A stretch of DNA of 64,000 bases from Solenopsis invicta (Eukaryota; Arthropoda; Insecta; Hymenoptera; Formicidae): the NCBI RefSeq assembly GCF_016802725.1, contig NC_052669.1:20613770-20677769 (forward strand), given 5' to 3'. Below are positions 51,561 to 62,780 of this stretch, in pieces. Every line of letters starts with the position of its first letter. The stretch's first letter is position 1. The position numbers and the translations under genes are program-made. Under the pieces are notes generated by a model. The model was given only the letters and a program-made list of their open reading frames with translations. It ran no database searches and was not told the DNA's origin.

Positions 51561-52008
51561 GGCTCTTATCTACGTTATCCCTCTTCGAGTTCATTTCAAC
51601 CAATTTTTTTCGGTCACTCGAGAAAGACTTTGGGGAAAGGCGTCCGCTTTGAATAAATTTCACGACTTCCTACGTCGCCGCCGCGAATTTCGATCGAGGC
51701 TACTTCATGTCTCGAGGAACAACTTTGTAGAACATAGAGGACAATTGGATCGAAAGAATTCTTCTCGTTTGTTGTTTTAAAAATCACCTTTCTAGAAAAT
51801 AGAGATTACGCAAAGACGAGGAAAGCTTCGCGATTACAAATTCATGCGTGTATTCGATATAAAGTCAATTATTCCATAGAAGTTGAAATTCACGTTATTG
51901 ATTTTTTTTTATACCTATTATTAAATACCTATTATTAAATAAATAATTAATCGATCATTGAATAAAATATCCGCCAAAATCAGCTTGAAATGAGAGAAGA
52001 AAGATTAA
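51561..52008. other. Non-coding stretch
   Basis: Holds a 2 x 14-bp tandem duplication (TACCTATTATTAAA, 51912-51939); otherwise nothing. Confidence 0.45.
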
Positions 52009-52533
52009 GGATGTATCGGACATGTATAATATAAATACTTCAAATAAATTACACATATATGATAGATGTGTGAATGAGATTATATTTTTGTTTAATGATA
52101 TATTTTTATAGTTCATTTACTCTATTTGTTATGAAAAATTAAATTATTTTTTACAACATCTAAAGAAATCGCAATTTTTTTGTGTAAGTACTTTAAGTAT
52201 TCAAGATGATTTATACAAAATTTTATTGTGACTGTTTAGTTATTTCGTAAATAAATAAATTTTGTTTATTTTACAGAATTAATTCTGTATCGCAATAAAA
52301 CTTTACATAAGTCATCTTGAATATTTACAGTACTTAAATAAAAAGAATTCAGATTTTTTCATTATTTCATTATTAATCATATTAGAGCACATGTCTGCTA
52401 CTTATTGAAATAACTTTTTATCCAGATAGAAAATTACCGTCCAATTTTTTCTACTCTTTTCTATCACTTTCAAATGCAATACAAAACAATTTTTGCATTT
52501 TTCTTAATGTTTTGAGAAATGTTCTATACATCC
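52009..52533 (+). mobile_element. 525-bp repeat family, copy 3 (best-preserved ends)
   Basis: The ends are GGATGTATCGGACAT (left) and, reversed, GGATGTATAGAACAT (right), a short terminal inverted repeat. An internal hairpin (about 52183-52237 against 52282-52338) carries AAGTACTTTAAGTATTCAAG and its complement. It is identical in length to copy 1. TTAA precedes it and ATAA follows. It lies about 1.2 kb from the signal-peptide exon. Confidence 0.8.
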
Positions 52534-53744
52534 ATAAATCAATTCTTATTTTTGTTAAAAAAAAAATAACTCGGCATTGATCAAAGCACATAAATTTTAC
52601 CGTACAACATAACAATGGAATCATTATGGCGCTTTTTTTTTTAACGGAATGGAGAATGATCGCCCGCCATAGGTAATGGCGCGCGATAAATTCGCGGTTG
52701 GTTGGCGCGTAAAGTGTGACTATATCGACGCCTCGATTGATTAATTAGATTAATTTTAATCGAACGCCTATGTATATTCTGAAAGGGTGGCTACCGTCAA
52801 TTTACTAACTCGATAAATCCATAAAATAGCGTGGCGAAAGTGTGGCTACATTTTATTAAATTTCGTATCGCGAAAGGTCGCCGTGTGGCATCGCGTCGCG
52901 CCAAATTTAGTAATGGATCATTATTGAGTTCTGCAGCGAAGATACGCGCAGATATTGAAATTTAGATAATTACCTTCGCCGACCACCGTACTTATTTCAT
53001 TTGGTCATATAACCTAATAAAAAAAAACGTTATCTGTCGAGATCTAAAATCTGCGCGTTTTTATTATTTCTTATAAGATAATTTTCTACAAATTTATTTC
53101 TATAAGAACTAAAAACAATAGTTAATGAAATGATAGATGTACCTTCTCATTCAGTGTAATTATTGTTAAACCAAATACGCTAACTGAAGCAAGCCACCTT
53201 AATCTTTCGTCGCGGACAGTTTCGGTGCTAAAATAGAGCAATAAATTAGCTAAATAGCACTTAATTCTGCGATAGTTCCCAATTCAATTTGCTGTGGCGA
53301 AGGTGATAACTTAACGGAAGTTATCTTGTGGAAGATATTGGGACTAACGATAATCAACTGCCAAGATATATTGCCTGTCTATCATTCAAGATCAATATTT
53401 TTGCATAATAAGTTAAAGCAACTTCAAGTGCTTTAAATACGTACATAAAAACACTTTTTTGATATTTTCATCTTGAATATGTATTTTTTAAAAATTTCCT
53501 TTTTCTTTAAAAAAAATCATGAAATTAAAACGGTATTACAAAAAGAAATAAATAATTAATATACTCTCTACATAAATCCATTTATTTCTGAGAAGTAAGA
53601 AGTTAAAGAAGCAAAGAAGAAGAACTTAAAACGAAGAACTAAGCGATTTTATTAATGCGATTCTGAATGAAAATGGGAATATAAATTGGCTGTTTGCACT
53701 TGATCGCTGCAATAGGTGAATATTCTTGTTTAAATATTACTCAC
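52534..53744. other. Intron 3' of the signal-peptide exon
   Basis: If the exon at 53841-53745 is correct, this is the start of its downstream intron, read on the minus strand from the GTGAGT donor at 53744. It is mixed to AT-rich with no further exon recognised. Confidence 0.5.
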
Positions 53745-53841
53745 GATGTTTGAGGTGCAGTCTAGGAATGGGATCCTGCGGCCAAGCCACATTTTGCGCG
53801 ACTAAGCTGATCAGAGCCAAAATCTGCAGCGACGCGCTCAT
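53745..53841 (-). CDS. First coding exon of a secreted/membrane protein, semaphorin-like
   Basis: A minus-strand exon starts at ATG (53841-53839), one base after a TTTCCAG acceptor (AG at 53844-53843). It runs open for 32 codons plus one base to a strong GTGAGT donor (53744-53739), giving a phase-1 intron. Residues 1-19 look like a signal peptide: a short polar start, a hydrophobic core (about L5-A15) and a probable cleavage after A19, or after A15. The mature start is WPQDPIPRLHLKH. Trp-x-x-Asp-x-x-Pro-(Lys/Arg)-(Met/Leu)-x-(Val/Leu) is the pattern I associate with the mature N-terminus of class 1 semaphorins, transmembrane axon-guidance ligands and receptors; this family call is an inference from about 13 residues. 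No sema-domain exon was found at lower coordinates, so the rest of the gene would lie beyond position 1 across a giant intron. The acceptor directly before the ATG implies at least one untranslated exon upstream (higher coordinates). Confidence 0.6.
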
Positions 53842-54059
53842 CCTGGAAACAAATGGCCCTGCAGGATGTCCGACAAATCAACGGTAACTTTCAAGCCTCA
53901 TCATCGCCGCCACCGATCGTCATTCCTGCAATCATATAACAGCGACCTGTGATTCTGTATGCCATAAAGTTCATGAAGTTCACGCTGTAGTAACAAAGAC
54001 GTATTGTTATAGCTTCATGTGCATTGCATTACAAGCGACATATTTCAACGTTTCTTAGG
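53842..54059. other. Intron or 5' UTR just upstream of the signal-peptide exon
   Basis: On the minus strand this ends in CCATTTGTTTCCAG, an acceptable pyrimidine tract and acceptor; an alternative CAG lies at about 53860. Nothing else recognised. Confidence 0.45.
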
Positions 54060-54760
54060 GCGGACAGGGGATTTGTACGGTTAAATTGAAGACGAAATTT
54101 GCGAATTTACTTCGGAGAAAGAAATAAATGACCATAGTTTTCTATTTAGGTTTACTACTATAAATTGAAATGTAGAAAATATTAATTTGTAATGCAAAGT
54201 TTATTAAAAATGTAGGAGTTTTTTTCATTGAAGACAGCCCCGAAAATTTCGTGTGTCTCGCATTTTGTTATGATTCCATGACTCCTAACGAAGCAATCTA
54301 CCATTTCATATTTTAATTTTCCTCGGGATACTTTGCTCTACAAACTGAGTTTAAAATAGGCCATCAGGAAAATGTTATTACAAAATGGTAAGAACATGAA
54401 CGTGAAACTCTAATTTGCGCGTAAAAATCAATTAATTTATGTTGTTATTATTGTGTAACACCATTTTTCTAATAATTTATTTTAGCTTCAGTTTGAAGAG
54501 CAAAGTGTCCTGAGGAAAGCTAGATCAGAAAATACGAGATTGTTTATTTAAAAGTAACAAAATTTTCGGTTGTCTTCAATGACAGGAAACTTTTATATTT
54601 TTAATAAATTTTTAATTACAGATTAATTTTCTATATCTTAGATATAAAAAATGTATTAAAAAAAAACATCTAAAAGAAGAAACGGCGTCCATTTATTCTT
54701 TTCCATGAAATAAATTTGCGAATTTCGCCTCCAGTTTAGCTAACAAATCTCTTATTCCTC
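54060..54760. mobile_element. Large fold-back element, about 300-bp arms
   Basis: Nearly the whole 700 bp is an imperfect inverted repeat. Left-arm blocks GAAATTTGCGAATTTA, CATTGAAGACAGCC, GGGATACTTTGCTCTACAAA and AGGAAAATG each recur reversed in the right arm (for example TTTGAAGAGCAAAGTGTCC near 54490 and TGTCTTCAATGACAGG near 54573). The short loop is near 54410-54440. No coding capacity. It sits about 220 bp upstream of the signal-peptide exon in transcript terms. Confidence 0.8.
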
Positions 54761-55504
54761 TCTTAATCTATAATAAATAAAAAATGTTAAATAACTTTTA
54801 TTATTTTGTGCAAGTTTTATATTATTATTATTATCATCAATGAGTAGTTAATAATCCAATATTTGGGGGAAAATTAAGTAAACAAAGAAAGGTGCAATTT
54901 TGATTTTTTTCTCAAAAATGGAATATTGGCTGTTGGTTGTAGTTTTTTCTTTTTTTTTTTCAAATATCATAATATTTTAACCAATTTTATTCTCCCGACA
55001 GCAAGTTCGAACGCTTTGTTTTCCTCTTTTACACAATTAATGTCTACTAACATTATTGTTGCGCCCTAAAATCGAAGAGGATGTATCATTAAAAAAATTG
55101 ATTTCGCAATATTTGCTCGCATATGCACGATATTCCGCATATATGTACTCCAAATTGGACGCGATGTATTCTTTGCGATGAGGAAAGAAGAACATAAGAA
55201 ACAAGTCTTTTGCTCTCTTTTGGAACAAAATTTATATATGCATATCTTCTTGGGGAAGAAAACTACTACTTGGAATAAGTAAGGGAAAGCACGAGGAAGG
55301 ATAAAAGGCTAACGAAGGAACAGGAGACGACCACCGACTGCAACGACTACGATGAAGAAGACGACGATGTTATGCATTATGCAGAGAGGTCGCCAGCTCG
55401 AGTTTCTATTTGTCCCGGGGCCGTGTACTGCCGTCTACTACCTCGAATACGTTCAAGATTAAACACAGTGTCGAATATGTATATTCATACATATATATAT
55501 ATAT
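54761..55504. other. Non-coding stretch
   Basis: Short TA run at about 55490-55503; nothing else recognised. Confidence 0.45.
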
Positions 55505-56413
55505 AAGGTGTTCATAAGAAATACACCCGAATTTCTATGGATAATTTAGTAGTAGAACGCGAGATGTTTGAGAGGGCCGAAGAAAATTTTTATGAGGGTA
55601 TGCCTAACGCTTTCTCAATCTATTCATAGTTAGTGACAAATCCGTTTAAACAAAAAAAAAAAAATGTTTTTAATATACGTTCTTTATCAAATAGGATCGA
55701 GATAAAATAACGTCAGCTAGAAAAAAAATGTAAGATATCGAATTACCATGTTAGTTTCTAAATTTAAAATAGATGAAAACTCGATGAAGCTAGCTAGACA
55801 GGCAGAAATAGCTAATATAACATCGGATTTATTTTACAGACATATACGTAAGAATCTTGTTTTTCTCGATTCCTAAATAGTACTGTTGAATCAATAATTT
55901 TTTATTTTCGCAGTTGTCAGGTACTAAACACCAGGGTAGTAACTAGTTAAAAGTTAATAACTTTTAATTTAACTTTGCTAATTTTTAACTTTAACTAGTC
56001 ATTTTTGAAATATAAACTGCAATTTATTAACTTTTTTCCAAAGTTAAAAATTTATCTATGCGAAAGAAAAAGTTTATAAAAGAAAAAAATACCTTCCCAC
56101 GTATTAAAAAAGATATTTATTTATTATTTCATATAAATTTAATTTGTTAAATTAATTAAATAAGTTTGATGATTCATATTATAACTGTTTAGAATAATCA
56201 AACTTTTCTAATTAAATATGAATAATGCTTTACGAAATTAACTTTCAATTTGATTCGATTTAAACTTAACGTAACTAGTTAATTTTTTGTTCAATGTAAC
56301 TTTTCACGTAGCTAAATTAATTTTATAAGCCTGTAACTATAACTTAATTTAGTTAAAAAAGAAATTAATTTACTCAGCTTTACATTGGTAAATCATCTTC
56401 TGAACACCCTGTA
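55505..56413. mobile_element. Candidate DNA element, short TIRs, TA flanks
   Basis: Left end AAGGTGTTCATAAGA and the reversed right end AGGGTGTTCAGAAGA form a terminal inverted repeat of about 15 bp, with TA on both outer sides. The interior is AT-rich, with repeated AACTAGTTA / TTTTAACTTTAACTAG motifs (55940-56340) and no intact frame. A TA duplication would fit a Tc1/mariner-type element, but in AT-rich DNA this is weak. Alternatively these are two unrelated repeat ends. Confidence 0.4.
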
Positions 56414-57017
56414 CATTTGGGAACCCCCTTGCAAAAATACCCGAAGCGAAATTATCATTCCATACTGCGCGCAACGCTCGTTTTTCTCCGACTCCGCAAG
56501 TTCAGCAAAGTAAATGGAAACAAGATTCTAATATCCAGCCGCCCCGGCCGCGTCGCGCCGGTTAAACCCCAATTTGCTCGCGCGGATTTGTAAGCAGCTA
56601 GCGCGAGAGGCACGCAGAGCAACGTCAATCGGGAGCCGATAGCAGTCGCATTTGTGTGCTGTTAAAGTATTAATTAATCTCATGTGATCAATCGCATTCC
56701 GATGCGCGGCAACGCGCCGCTGTTGTTACTCGACATCTGGTAGACGATATCATAAATTCATGATCGTTTCGCAGCCGGCAGCTGCGCGCGGCCGCGCCGC
56801 GATCTAATAAAATCAGATCGTGAATCATGTTCGAGACGAGCGGAGACGATAAAAGAATGTTTCGCCGCGCGCGGATCCCCGTCGCGTCGTCGTCGTCGTG
56901 TGTTTGCCGTGATGTTTGCGAGAGCAAGAGCACGCGCCTCGCTAGGCGTGGCTCGCCCTACTTTCGAGAGATACGAGGGACGAGTTGCAGATCGAGAGTC
57001 ACTTCCCTGCAGCGTCT

Positions 57018-57062
<45 letters not shown>

Positions 57063-57460
57063 TCTTCTTTCATCGCAGCCGCTTTCCGATTCCACGAGTG
57101 TGCTCTCCGCGCACTACGAAAATGAGGGACTTTCTCTTACATTAGACCGGGAGTTCGTCGCGCGCGTTTACAAACAACAGGAAAGCACGCCGTCGCCGGC
57201 GGCGGGCCGCTCGATCGCCGGATGCTCTCTCGATGCAGAGAAAAGATCTAATTTTCAACGTCCCATATATGCGGATCGTGGATGCAGAAACGCAGAAAGG
57301 CGACCACATGATTACAACTCTAATTTCGGAACTCGAGATTATCATATCCATACCGTGGCGCAGAGGCGGCGCTTTGAGAATATGAAATTTGCTTAATTTG
57401 TGGGTTATATAAATATCTCGGTTGACGGACGGAGCAGCGATAGAGGAATGACATGCTCGT
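56414..57460. promoter_or_regulatory. GC/CpG island upstream of the signal-peptide exon, possible promoter
   Basis: A CpG-rich block with a CGT run (56881-56900) and a long CT tract (57023-57059; GA on the minus strand). It is the nearest GC-rich island 5' of the minus-strand exon at 53841, about 2.6 kb away, so it is a candidate promoter or untranslated first exon. I could not place an initiator or donor. The plus-strand frame of 189 codons (56827-57396) starts at ATG but crosses the CT tract as a Ser-Leu repeat and resembles no protein family. Confidence 0.3.
57023..57059. repeat. CT microsatellite
   Basis: (CT)n of about 18 units followed by CTT repeats. Confidence 0.97.
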
Positions 57461-58379
57461 TCCGGAAAAAAATAAAAAAGGAGAGGTGACATTTAAATTC
57501 TCGTTGTCAACCGTGTGACGTTTTCCAGAAATATTTTCATATTATTAAAATTTCAGTTTCATACTCGACTTGACAGGGCCGAGATTTTAAGCACCACTGG
57601 TAAAGATTTGTTATTATATTATGTTATATTAATTATAACAATAGACGCAATTATGTCATAATAGCTCTATTAATTATTATTATATTATTATTGGTACATT
57701 ATATATATAATATATTATATTAATTATAATATTATTATTTACGCAGACTAAATACCTACAGATATTCTTAATTCTATTTGAGAAAGCAGAGTACGCTAAA
57801 TGTTTACAGCAGTAAATGTGTTAATTTAATATTTGATTATTTGTGATGTATATTGAACATTAAATTATAATTAATGCATACATATCTATATTATTTTTAT
57901 CAATTTGTATCATAATTTCGTAACGGCTCATATCTCTCCAAAAATTATTTTGAGCTATTAAATTACTATCGTTACTTTATACTACATCCTTGACCACAAT
58001 ATAAACAAGGTGCTCGGGTTATATGGTAACCGTATCGAACTTTAGCATGTAGATAATTATTGTAAACAATCGTGAGGTATTATAAACATCAGAGTATAGC
58101 TACCTATTCAGCCAAACATTTATTTACTAAATAATTTCGCAAACCTCGATTCGCTGTAATTTCGCATTCTGCGCTTAATCGCACAATTTTCCCTTCATTT
58201 TTCTGCTAATTACCAGGAAATGACAAATAAAAAAAGCAAAAGCGGAGTTTTAGCGGAGACCTTTTAAACGTCCGTCACGGTATGTCGTGAATGGGATGTC
58301 AAATTTGACCAAACCGTTTTTTTTTCTTTTTTCTTTTTTTTGGAGAAAAATAAAAACTAAATAAACAAACGAAAAGCAC
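57461..58379. other. AT-rich non-coding stretch
   Basis: TATTA/TTATAAT-type palindromic AT sequence at 57605-57745; otherwise nothing. Confidence 0.5.
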
Positions 58380-58839
58380 TGTCAAAGATTTACGGTGACA
58401 CTCGGAAAAAGTGGGCAGGAAACACACACCTTGAAATGTGAGTGAGGGACGCGAGAAACGGAGAGGAACGGGCAAGGAGGAAAAGCGAGCCAGGGCGCGG
58501 GGCGTAGCCTCTCTCGTGAGTAAAACTTTGACCAACACGCTGCAGGAAAGGGAGAGAACGTGAGCGCTCTCTGCAACTGCTGCCGCTGCCGCTGCTGCTA
58601 TTGCTGCTCTGCTGCTGCAGCGAGAGCACGGTCTAATTATCCATGCGCTTTGTGCGTGTACACTGGCTCCAACAAGAGCAACGGCAATGGCACAAATGGC
58701 GGTACGAGCGTGATTGCTCGGACCATGTAGATAGTTCTAGCGCGATTGCTCCCCCGTTCAACGAGCCGGCTATCAAAGTAAAAACAGGCGTGTTCGCTAA
58801 GCTACTCGCCTTAGTCTTGCCATACGCGATTCCCCATCG
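58380..58839. other. GC-rich block with CTG-type trinucleotides
   Basis: Contains imperfect GCTGCCGCTGCTGC repeats at about 58575-58620. Frames on both strands are compositional. It is a second possible promoter-type island upstream of the minus-strand exon. Confidence 0.35.
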
Positions 58840-58882
58840 AAAATCCTAACTGAAAATTCGGGTTCAAATCCTGAAGGATTTT
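58840..58882 (+). other. tRNA-like acceptor stem and T-arm without body
   Basis: AAAATCCT (58840-58847) can pair perfectly with AGGATTTT (58875-58882). Directly inside the 3' strand lies a T-arm-like stem-loop: TCGGG, loop TTCAAAT, CCTGA (58858-58874), matching the B-box form GGTTCAAATCC. The D-arm and anticodon arm are absent; only 10 nt join the two parts. It could be a tRNA pseudogene or tRNA-derived remnant with an internal deletion, or coincidence. Confidence 0.3.
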
Positions 58883-61800
58883 AGCACGTTTATTCGTCTG
58901 TTTATTTGTTTGTATGTTTGTTTATTGATGCAACAAAGGCATGTACGTACACTCGTCATCGTCTATTCCCCTCAGAGCGCTCGAAACCGCCGCACTCAAG
59001 CGGCAACGTTTCTCATCGAAAACGGAAATGGCTTTTGATTTCATTTCAATTTACGGTAATAATATTCGCAACCGAAATCAGACCGCAATCTTAATATCAA
59101 GAATTTTAATTAACGCTTTTAATTCCTATTTTTAAACGTCTCACTAACACTAGATTTTTATTTATTTAGCTCATTACATCGTAGATATAACTTTACTTGG
59201 CAATGTGCACTTGAACAAAATTTTGTTATGTAAAAAATTTATTGGCTGTTACGTATAAAATTATAAGATAATAAAAAAGATAGACGCTCATGATATAAAT
59301 TTATTCTTCCAATATTTCAAATTTAAAAACATTTAAGAATTAATTAAAAATATATGATTATTAGATTGGTATAAAAAATTATTTATTTTGGCACTCATTT
59401 AACTTACATAAAATTTTTGTAAAAAAAAACCAATTCAATTAATAATTAAAAATTGTTATTATGTGTAGATAGATTAACAAAAAATTCGATAATTTCTTGA
59501 ATAACTTTTAAACCATTTTAAATTAAGAAAAAATAGATTTTAATTTACTTTTCAGACTTCCGCAAAAGATAATTAAATTACATTCTTCAATCAGTTTTGC
59601 AGGCATTTTTTACGAAATATTTAAAATATTAAGCAAGATTTGTAAAAAAATACAGAATAACATTCTATTTAATTATAACAAAATAGACATTATTTTGTTT
59701 TTAGCGAGAGAAATGGCTTTGTCTTCCGCTGCAAAAATACTTATTTTTATTCGGTGTAGTTTCTTTTCCATTTCAGTTTTAGCGTATCTTCATCTTCTTA
59801 TCTGTTTTCATCTCGTAACCCGGATCTATGTCGCTGCCTAGTCTAGCTTTCTCGATTTTCCCGTTACCGGTGAATTTTCACGTTCAAAGAAATTGCTACT
59901 TTTGATTTGGATGAGTCTTCGGAAAAGTGGAAAAGTTTCTTTTCATTCTCGCGTATTCCACGCTAAAAGCTCGGAGAAACATTGGAGTTGCCAACAGGGG
60001 AAAATGATCTGAACATACGATGTCGAATGCGGATAATAATCTACATAAAGTTAATTCTCACGTGACTAGGATTTCAAGATACAGTTAGATTCTGCTAAAT
60101 TTGTATTGGTATTTGGTATTCCACTAAATGCAAATGACAGTTAAACTGTACATTCTACATACAGTAGAATTTCATTTTCTCTAAAATGTCCAAGATAAAT
60201 CTTCTTATGAACGTAAGCGAATAAATAAAACATATTATGTGCCAAAAAGTAAAGGCTATTTAAAGTTGCATAAGTTACACACGTGCTTTTAATTTTTCGT
60301 ATATTTTTCTTGACATATTTTATTATATATATATTTTTTCTATATATATATATTCTTTTCTCTTTTTATTTGTAATCTTTTTGAAAAATCTCACATATCT
60401 TATTATTAAAAATTAAGTTGAAAACATTGTTCAACAAAATTTCTCTAAAGTTCAAAAAATTTAACATATAAAAAGCGTATAAAGGTAGTATTAAAATGCT
60501 AATATATTTAAAATAACCTAAGTAGAGAAAAAAACCGTTTATTAAGCGATATCATCTAAAAGTCAACCGTCTCTATAACAAGAAAAACGAGTTTTTTGTG
60601 GAGGTGTTTTAATGGTGGCCTTGTTGGCTAAATCCCAAGCGACTGTGAGGAGTTATGTAACTTATAGTGTCTCCCACTCTTTTTTTATTGGATTTTACTA
60701 CTTTAATTTATAGATGGCATTTCGTAAGAGACAAAAATTATTAACAGCACAAACATACACGATTCAAATTAATGGCAATAAATTTAATAGTATTTATCTA
60801 GTCACATTATGTAAACGTCGAAAATTTTAATGTTGCGCGAAATAATTATCATCGCTGAAGTTTTCGCTGAAAAGAGAATAACCTCAAATTTATCGAAGAG
60901 CTCTATTTAATGAGCAGAGTGTACTCATACTTGACGAAGTTATCCTGATTAAACTTCAAGTAAAATTTCAGCGGAAGCCGATTCGCGAAATTAATTGAAA
61001 GATATAGTTCTGTAATCTATTTACAGTAACACATCTTATTAGTAAAGAATATCAAGTAATATTCATAATAATGTAACAATACAATATTTTACTTCACTTT
61101 CCACTTAATTTATGGAAGAACACATTCCACGTATTCGTATCAATCTCATTTCGTATTGCAGTTCTTCTCTATTCCGTAGATGCTGACTGTAGCCTCTAGA
61201 ACCGTCAAAGTCAAGACGATATGAACCGATAGCCTTAGCCATTGTGCATTTTGTACGCTTGGATGTGCACAAGTTCGAACCGGGTATCGATCCAGTCCGT
61301 TTGCTTCGTGACTATGGGTAAGGAAGCCACAGTTAACTTATCACTTATCCTTTCAAATTACATTCTCATCCCACTTGCAAGTTCTCCGTTTCTATCATGA
61401 GGTTTAATCATGCAACGATAACGAGTCGTAGAAATCAAGTTCTATGGACTAGATACTTTTGTCTTTTATCTATATTTATTGAAATGAAGTAAAAATATTA
61501 CAGCTGCTACTTTCCTTGAATTTCAGGCGTTATCGTTTCCATCGTGTAATTACAAAAAAAAAATATATATAAGAATTGTACATGTTATAATTACGTGCTT
61601 GAACGTATCTGCCGTGATAATAACGCATTTATAAGCAAATATCTTAAATGCTTCGTAGGCAAAAAAAACTTTATTTATACGAAAAACAAGATATGCCTCC
61701 GTTTCGTTAATTTAAAACAAATACCTTTCATCTTACTGAAAACATTTGCTTTATTCTTAATCAACATGATCCACTTTTTACCGTTTTCAACTGAGGCGGA

Positions 61801-62780
61801 AATAACATTTGTAACTGCTTGATTTAGCTTTGCTTGATCATTCCCATTCTAAATCCCTTCCGAACGTGCAGATTGTAAAACGAAAAACAGCGGGAAAACG
61901 ACAAGAAAAGAGAGAGAAAAGAGTAGTGTAGGAGGAGATAAGTCTAGCAGTTGAAAGACGCCAAAAGGAAGCAAAAGATATCCGCGACAGAGCGGATGAA
62001 TGGGACTACCAGTGGTCTTTGAGCCGGCAGGTAGGCAATGATTAATAAGTAACGTCGATCTCGTTCAAAGTGCGGCGCGTCGGGAAAGCTCGGGGCATCC
62101 TCATGCCGGAGTTCTCGCAGCAACCGCGTGCAAATAGAATATTTCGAGAAATAAATGAGTCGTGATTATTCTGAGAAAATGGAAAATCTGGAGCGCCGAA
62201 CAGTCCCGGATAAATAATATTCCGTATCTAATTAAATTGCCAAGAAATAAAGTATAAAGTCTTCCTCGGTAAAATTGTATGGATAACCAACTCGGTATAG
62301 AAAATATAAAAAAAAAAAAAATCTGTCAGTGATGGAAAGAAAAACAATTTCGCGCGATCCACTGTATAAAAAGAATTTTGTGTTAGATTCCGAACTCGAC
62401 GCGTTTCGGTTTCGCATGAATTGTTAAGTACCTCGTTTCACTGCGATATTGTTTACGCTTCAGAGACGTTTGATTTCTCCGTTTCAAATATCTTCTCGGA
62501 CTTTGAAATCCAGGTTCATGGGAATCCTGAGTAACATAAAGTTTATCGTTCGACGTTCGACTTCTCGTCAGAGGTACGCCACATTCGATATAAAGTTTCC
62601 AAACCAGAACCGACACACACGCCGCCAAGAATATCTGGTCGAGATCGGTGATTTAATAGTAAGAATAGAAAGCTTAAGTGCATTCTCGGATTTACGTAAC
62701 GCGAGGCAAGTGATTTTTACAATTAAAGAAGAAAAAAAGAAAAGTTGTACGTCGATCTGCACTCTCACATTTCCGCGCGA
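58883..62780. other. Long, mostly AT-rich non-coding stretch
   Basis: No gene, RNA or well-formed inverted-repeat element recognised. Weak inverted ATTGGT / ACCAAT motifs lie near 59365-59435. A frame at 62449-63003 (first ATG near 62517) runs into the next GC-rich block; it is about 160 codons from that ATG, Arg/Ser-rich and without a recognisable domain. Confidence 0.45.

Noticed and set aside
56827..57396. Longest open frame of the window, 189 codons on the plus strand with an ATG
   Set aside because: It reads through a CT microsatellite as a Ser-Leu repeat, sits in GC-rich DNA where stops are rare, is overlapped by frames on the other strand and has no recognisable domain.
61268..61290. 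GTTCGAACCGG, a B-box-like motif suggesting a tRNA
   Set aside because: The flanking bases do not pair into a T-stem on either strand and no cloverleaf can be built around it.
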